DNA of 64,000 bases from Cypionkella sp. (GTDB taxonomy: Bacteria > Pseudomonadota > Alphaproteobacteria > Rhodobacterales > Rhodobacteraceae): assembly GCF_030652235.1 (NCBI RefSeq), contig NZ_JAUSBA010000057.1, positions 40,738 to 104,737 on the forward strand, in the 5' to 3' direction. Each line of letters begins with the position of its first letter. The stretch's first letter is position 1. Positions 60,379 to 64,000 of this stretch are shown here, piece after piece. The notes beneath the pieces were generated by a model. It made no database searches. It was not told the origin of the DNA and saw only the letters and a list, made by a program, of their open reading frames with translations. Made by a program: the position numbers and the translations under genes.

Positions 60379-60627
60379 ATGACCCGCCTCGCCACACCCC
60401 AGATCTGCACCATGACCGAATTGCGCGAGCCGCAAAAGGTCTTTGACCGCGCCGGCGGCCAACCCGTCGCCATCCTGAAGAACTCGGCACTGGTAGGCTA
60501 TCTGGTGCCCGCCGAGGCTGTCGGCCGCGCCGATCACCGCGACGCCACGATGAAGGAAGTGCTGGAAAGCCTCAACCGCCGCCGCGCCATCAACCAGCCC
60601 GTGCTTGACTACCTGAAAGACAAATGA
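60379..60627 (+). CDS. Phd/YefM-type antitoxin
   Basis: An 82-residue antitoxin. The DNA-binding fold is suggested by MTELREPQKVFDRAGGQPVAILKNSALVGYLVPAEA, with a basic, disordered C-terminus that would wrap the toxin (LESLNRRRAINQPVLDYLKDK). An AGGAG sets the start at 60379. It overlaps the toxin gene by 4 bp, the usual order for Phd-Doc. Confidence 0.9.
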   Translation: MTRLATPQICTMTELREPQKVFDRAGGQPVAILKNSALVGYLVPAEAVGRADHRDATMKEVLESLNRRRAINQPVLDYLKDK

Positions 60628-60998
60628 CCTTCTGCCTGCTCACCCCCGAACTGGTCAAAGCCATCCATGACTGCGTGCTGAACCCCGGCGAGTTGCAGGG
60701 TCGTGCGCTGAACAAATCCCTCGAAGGTGCCTTGGCCCGTGTCGAAAATCGCCTCGCCTACGGCATGATCGAGGATGCGTTCGCGCTGGCCGCCGCCTAT
60801 GCTATCTCCATCGCGCAAGGCCATTGCTTCAACGATGCCACCAAACGCACCGCCCACCAAAGCATGGACGTGTGCCTTGACCTGAACGGCATCCAAATCC
60901 CTTGGACCGTCTCAGAAATCGGCCCCGTCATCATCCGCGCCGCCCAAGACCTGCTGGATGAGGGCGAACTCGCCCACTGGCTGCGCACCCACAGCTAG
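60624..60998 (+). CDS. doc: Doc-type toxin (Fic/DOC family)
   Basis: A 124-residue Doc homologue. The Fic motif reads HCFNDATKR (H67, F69, D71, K74, R75) against HxFx(D/N)(A/G)NKR in Doc. The conserved asparagine is replaced by threonine at position 73. Phage P1 Doc phosphorylates elongation factor Tu. The helical layout and antitoxin partner match. The altered residue lies in the phosphate-binding part of the motif and might change activity. Confidence 0.88.
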   Translation: MTFCLLTPELVKAIHDCVLNPGELQGRALNKSLEGALARVENRLAYGMIEDAFALAAAYAISIAQGHCFNDATKRTAHQSMDVCLDLNGIQIPWTVSEIGPVIIRAAQDLLDEGELAHWLRTHS

Positions 60999-61074
60999 CC
61001 CCAGATCTTGCGCGCCCTGCCCCGCATCTGATCTAAGGACGCCAACAATCCGCATAACAAGAATCGAGCATCCC

Positions 61075-63030
61075 ATGGCCAATGACCTGCTTTCGGGCGC
61101 ACAGGACACCTACGACGCCTCCTCGATCGAGGTGCTGGAACCGCTAGAGGCCGTCCGCCTCCGCCCCGGCATGTATATCGGTGGCATTGACGAGCGCGCC
61201 TACCACCACCTTGCCGCCGAAATCATTGACAATTCGATGGACGAAGCCGTCGCAGGCCACGCCAACCGCATCGAGGTCGAACTCCATGCCGACGGCTCGC
61301 TCACCGTGCGCGACAATGGCCGTGGTATCCCGGTCGATCCGCACCCGAAATTTCCCGACAAATCCGCGCTCGAAGTCATTCTCTGCACCCTGCATTCGGG
61401 CGGAAAGTTCAACGGCAAAGCCTATGAAACCTCGGGCGGTTTGCACGGCGTCGGCAGTTCCGTCGTCAACGCGCTGTCGGATCACCTTTATGTCGAGGTC
61501 GCCCGCAACAAAGAACTCTACGCGCAGTCGTTCTCGCGCGGCACGCCACTTGGTCCCATCCAGAAAATCGGCGCCGCCCCCAACCGGCGTGGCACCGCCT
61601 TCACCTTCCACCCCGATCCGCAAATCTTCGGCAGCCACCACTTTCGCCCCTCGCGCCTGCTGCGCATGGTTCGCTCGAAAGCCTACCTGTTTTCCGGCGT
61701 CGAAATCCGCTGGAAATCTGCCATTCCCGATGGCGACACGCCAATGGAAGCCACCTTCCACTTTCCCGGCGGCCTCGCCGACTATCTGTCAGATACGCTA
61801 GAGAAAACAACCACCTACGCCGACCGCCCCTTCGCGGGTAAAGTCTCGTTCCAAGAGAAATTCCAAGTCCCCGGCTCGGTCGAATGGGCGATCAACTGGA
61901 GCCCGGTGCGCGACGGCTTCCTGCAATCTTATTGCAACACCGTCCCCACCCCGGAAGGCGGCACCCATGAATTCGGCTTTTGGTCTGCGATCTTAAAAGG
62001 CATCCGGGCCTACGGCGAACTCACCAAAAACCGCAAAGCCGAAATGATCACCCGCGACGATATGCTCGCCGGGGGCTGCGCGTTAATATCCGTCTTCATC
62101 CGCGAACCGCAATTCGTCGGCCAAACCAAAGACCGCTTGGCGACCGAAGAAGCCACCCGTTATGTCGAACTCGCCGTGCGCGACCACTTTGACAACTGGC
62201 TGGTGTCGGATTCCAAATCTGCAGGCGCGATCATGGATTTCCTGATCCTGCGCGCCGAAGAGCGCCTGAAACGCAAGCAAGAGAAAGAAACCCAGCGCAA
62301 GACCGCCACCAAAAAGCTGCGCCTGCCGGGGAAACTCACCGATTGCTCATCCAAAACCCGCGACAACACCGAATTGTTTATTGTTGAGGGGGATTCGGCT
62401 GGTGGTTCCGCCAAAGGTGCGCGTGATCGTGAAACCCAAGCCATCATGCCGCTAAAGGGTAAAATCCTCAACGTGCTGGGCGCGGCTTCCGGTAAACTTA
62501 ACGAAAATTCCGAAATCCGCGACATTTGCGAGGCTTTGGGCGTGCAAATGGGCAGCCGCTTCAAAGTCGATGACCTGCGCTACGATAAAATCGTCATTAT
62601 GACCGACGCTGACGTCGACGGCGCCCATATCGCCAGCCTGCTGATGACCTTCTTCTTCACCCAAATGCGCCCGCTGATCGACAAAGGCCATCTGTATCTC
62701 GCCTGCCCGCCGCTCTATCGCCTGACCCAAGGCGCGCGGCGGTTGTATGTCGCCGACGATGCCGAGAAAGAGCTTTGGCTGGCCAAAGGCCTGGGTGGCA
62801 AAGGTAAAATCGACGTGCAACGATTCAAAGGCTTGGGCGAGATGGACGCCAAAGACCTGAAAGACACCACCATGAACCCCGCCACCCGCAAACTGATCCG
62901 CGTCACGATTGACGAAGATGCACCGGGAGAGACCGGGGATCTGGTCGAGCGTTTGATGGGGAAAAAGCCAGAATTGCGCTTCCAGTATATTCAGGAGAAC
63001 GCGCGGTTTGTGGAGGAGCTGGATGTCTAG
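61075..63030 (+). CDS. parE: DNA topoisomerase IV subunit B
   Basis: A 651-residue GHKL ATPase and TOPRIM protein. ATP site: EIIDNSMDEA, DNGRGIP, LHGVGSSVVNAL. TOPRIM: FIVEGDSAGGSAKGARDR and TDADVDGAHI. Length and the lack of the long GyrB insert indicate ParE. With ParC it decatenates daughter chromosomes. The start at 61075 was chosen because it gives the normal N-terminus (MANDLLSGAQDTYDASSIEV). The last 8 bp overlap the next gene. Confidence 0.95.
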   Translation: MANDLLSGAQDTYDASSIEVLEPLEAVRLRPGMYIGGIDERAYHHLAAEIIDNSMDEAVAGHANRIEVELHADGSLTVRDNGRGIPVDPHPKFPDKSALEVILCTLHSGGKFNGKAYETSGGLHGVGSSVVNALSDHLYVEVARNKELYAQSFSRGTPLGPIQKIGAAPNRRGTAFTFHPDPQIFGSHHFRPSRLLRMVRSKAYLFSGVEIRWKSAIPDGDTPMEATFHFPGGLADYLSDTLEKTTTYADRPFAGKVSFQEKFQVPGSVEWAINWSPVRDGFLQSYCNTVPTPEGGTHEFGFWSAILKGIRAYGELTKNRKAEMITRDDMLAGGCALISVFIREPQFVGQTKDRLATEEATRYVELAVRDHFDNWLVSDSKSAGAIMDFLILRAEERLKRKQEKETQRKTATKKLRLPGKLTDCSSKTRDNTELFIVEGDSAGGSAKGARDRETQAIMPLKGKILNVLGAASGKLNENSEIRDICEALGVQMGSRFKVDDLRYDKIVIMTDADVDGAHIASLLMTFFFTQMRPLIDKGHLYLACPPLYRLTQGARRLYVADDAEKELWLAKGLGGKGKIDVQRFKGLGEMDAKDLKDTTMNPATRKLIRVTIDEDAPGETGDLVERLMGKKPELRFQYIQENARFVEELDV

Positions 63031-63820
63031 AAATAATATTTTTGTAACATCCTACTCATTTGCATCTCGTCCAATAGAGTTGTTTTCAAATGGAATGAGC
63101 ATTGGTAGCGCAACTTGCTTTTTTGTTGGCTTGACGGGTGGCTCTTATGCATTATTGACTAACTGGCATGTATTATCCGGTCGAAATCCCTACACAGGTC
63201 AAGCACGCCATTTTTCGGGTGCTACACCAGATATGGCAAGGGGATTGTTTTGTAAGAAGGGAAATCTTGCTGAGTTTTTAAATTTTGATTTTAGCCTTTT
63301 GAAGGAAGATGGGCAACCTGCTTGGTTTCAACACTCCGCAGGGCAAAAATACGATATTGCGTTTATGCTTGTACCACCAGATGCGCCGTTCGATATTTTT
63401 CCAGCAATTCGGTCAGACGAAACTCCTAATCTTAGATGCACTCCCGGTCGCGATGTTTTTATAATCGGATATCCGCTTGGAGTGACAAAGCAGCCGGGAT
63501 TACCAATTTGGAAACGCGGTTCAATAGCAAGCGAGCCAGAACTTGAAGCCGATCAGCTTCCCATCATTTTGGTAGATTCATCAACGAGAGAAGGAATGTC
63601 AGGTTCTCCAGTAATCGCTCAAGCGATTGATGGTGCACTTCTTGATAATGGAGACACTGTCGTGGGAAGTGGTCCTTACGTTCGGTTTATCGGAATGTAC
63701 TCTGGCCGATATGGCACTGATGTTGATGATAAATTGAGCGTTGGCAGAGTATGGAAAAGAGAAGTACTTGAAGAAATGGTTAGGACCTTAACTCCCGGAA
63801 ACTACATACTGTCAAAATAG
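63023..63820 (+). CDS. Trypsin-like serine protease of foreign base composition
   Basis: A 265-residue S1-type peptidase. Catalytic residues H49 (LLTNWHVLSG), D111 (KYDIAFM) and S193 (TREGMSGSPV) are in order. No signal peptide is visible, so it is probably cytoplasmic. Its ATG lies inside the last codons of parE (8-bp overlap) with a GGAGGAG at the right distance. The gene is markedly AT-rich and uses different codons from parE, so it was likely acquired. Cytoplasmic trypsin-like proteins of this kind occur in phage-defence loci, but no partner gene is in view before the IS element. Confidence 0.85.
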   Translation: MSRNNIFVTSYSFASRPIELFSNGMSIGSATCFFVGLTGGSYALLTNWHVLSGRNPYTGQARHFSGATPDMARGLFCKKGNLAEFLNFDFSLLKEDGQPAWFQHSAGQKYDIAFMLVPPDAPFDIFPAIRSDETPNLRCTPGRDVFIIGYPLGVTKQPGLPIWKRGSIASEPELEADQLPIILVDSSTREGMSGSPVIAQAIDGALLDNGDTVVGSGPYVRFIGMYSGRYGTDVDDKLSVGRVWKREVLEEMVRTLTPGNYILSK

Positions 63821-63858
63821 AGTGCATATGGCATGCTTTGCTTACTATCTAGACCACC

Positions 63859-64000
63859 TGGTAATCCCCCCCGAAAGTAAGGGGCTGCATAAGTAGAATT
63901 TTCTCGGTAATATGAACGAGGAGATTCCGAATGAAGACAAGCAGATACACTGAGGCGCAGATCCTCGCGATCCTGCGTCAGGCTGAAGGCGGGATGCCGG
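63859..64000 (+). mobile_element. IS3-family element, left end, cut by the window
   Basis: A probable left end starts near 63859 with TGGTAATCCCCCCGAAAG, a sequence like the IS3/IS407-group inverted repeats that begin TG and contain CCCCCGAAAGT. It is followed by the transposase start at 63931. The right end is outside the window. Confidence 0.65.
63931..64000 (+). CDS. IS3-family transposase OrfA, N-terminal fragment
   Basis: ATG at 63931 follows GAGGAG and reads MKTSRYTEAQILAILRQAEG, the usual OrfA start of the IS3/IS407 type (helix-turn-helix). The remainder lies beyond the window edge. Confidence 0.8.
   Translation, partial: MKTSRYTEAQILAILRQAEGGMP

Overview
The window looks like chromosome of an alphaproteobacterium of the Rhodobacterales/Rhodobacteraceae type. 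The evidence is a GC-rich backbone, GcrA (the alphaproteobacterial cell-cycle regulator), a gcvT-gcvH-gcvP operon behind a tandem glycine riboswitch, dctA with a divergent dctBD pair, AzlCD, PPK2, and ParE. Taxonomy below family level cannot be set from the sequence alone.

Layout. 0-16.9 kb is ordinary core genome: gcrA, an AsmA-like protein, ppk2, rimO, a small secreted protein, a NarL-type two-component pair, trxC, a DUF3775 protein, azlCD, the glycine cleavage operon and the C-terminal part of a MATE transporter gene. 16.9-32.5 kb is a 15.5-kb integrative element inserted in that MATE gene. The missing 5' end of the gene lies at 32,433-32,521, and a 20-bp identical core flanks the element. 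Removing the element rejoins the reading frame exactly. The element carries an integrase, two groups of overlapping small genes with visible paralogues, a 1.1-kb-codon primase/helicase-like protein, an iteron-like array of nine exact GAGGGGGTA copies, a HEPN protein, about 1.3 kb of repeat-rich non-coding DNA, and only two virion-type genes, a tail tape measure protein and a lambda gpM-like tail tip protein. No capsid, portal or terminase gene is visible. It may be a phage satellite or plasmid-prophage that alters a helper's tail, or simply a decayed prophage.

32.7-46.1 kb holds C4-dicarboxylate uptake and its two-component control (dctA, dctBD), then a second transport/catabolism unit: FAD oxidoreductase, livMHFG-type ABC transporter, divergent GntR regulator, DUF3830 protein, TIGR04076-like protein, aldo/keto reductase and substrate-binding protein. 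46.1-47 kb is debris including an IS5-family transposase fragment. 47-55.8 kb is an inositol-type catabolic cluster (LacI regulator, two Gfo/Idh dehydrogenases, iolE, iolD, iolC, iolB, an iolJ-like aldolase) with a perfect LacI-type palindrome in the divergent promoter region. 55.9-56.5 kb is a kdpB-kdpC relic.

56.7-64 kb holds a LuxR-type regulator fused to a hydrolase-like domain without its catalytic serine and histidine, a glutathione S-transferase, an NAD-dependent epimerase, a Phd/Doc toxin-antitoxin pair, parE, an AT-rich trypsin-like protease gene overlapping the end of parE, and the start of an IS3-family element cut off by the window edge.
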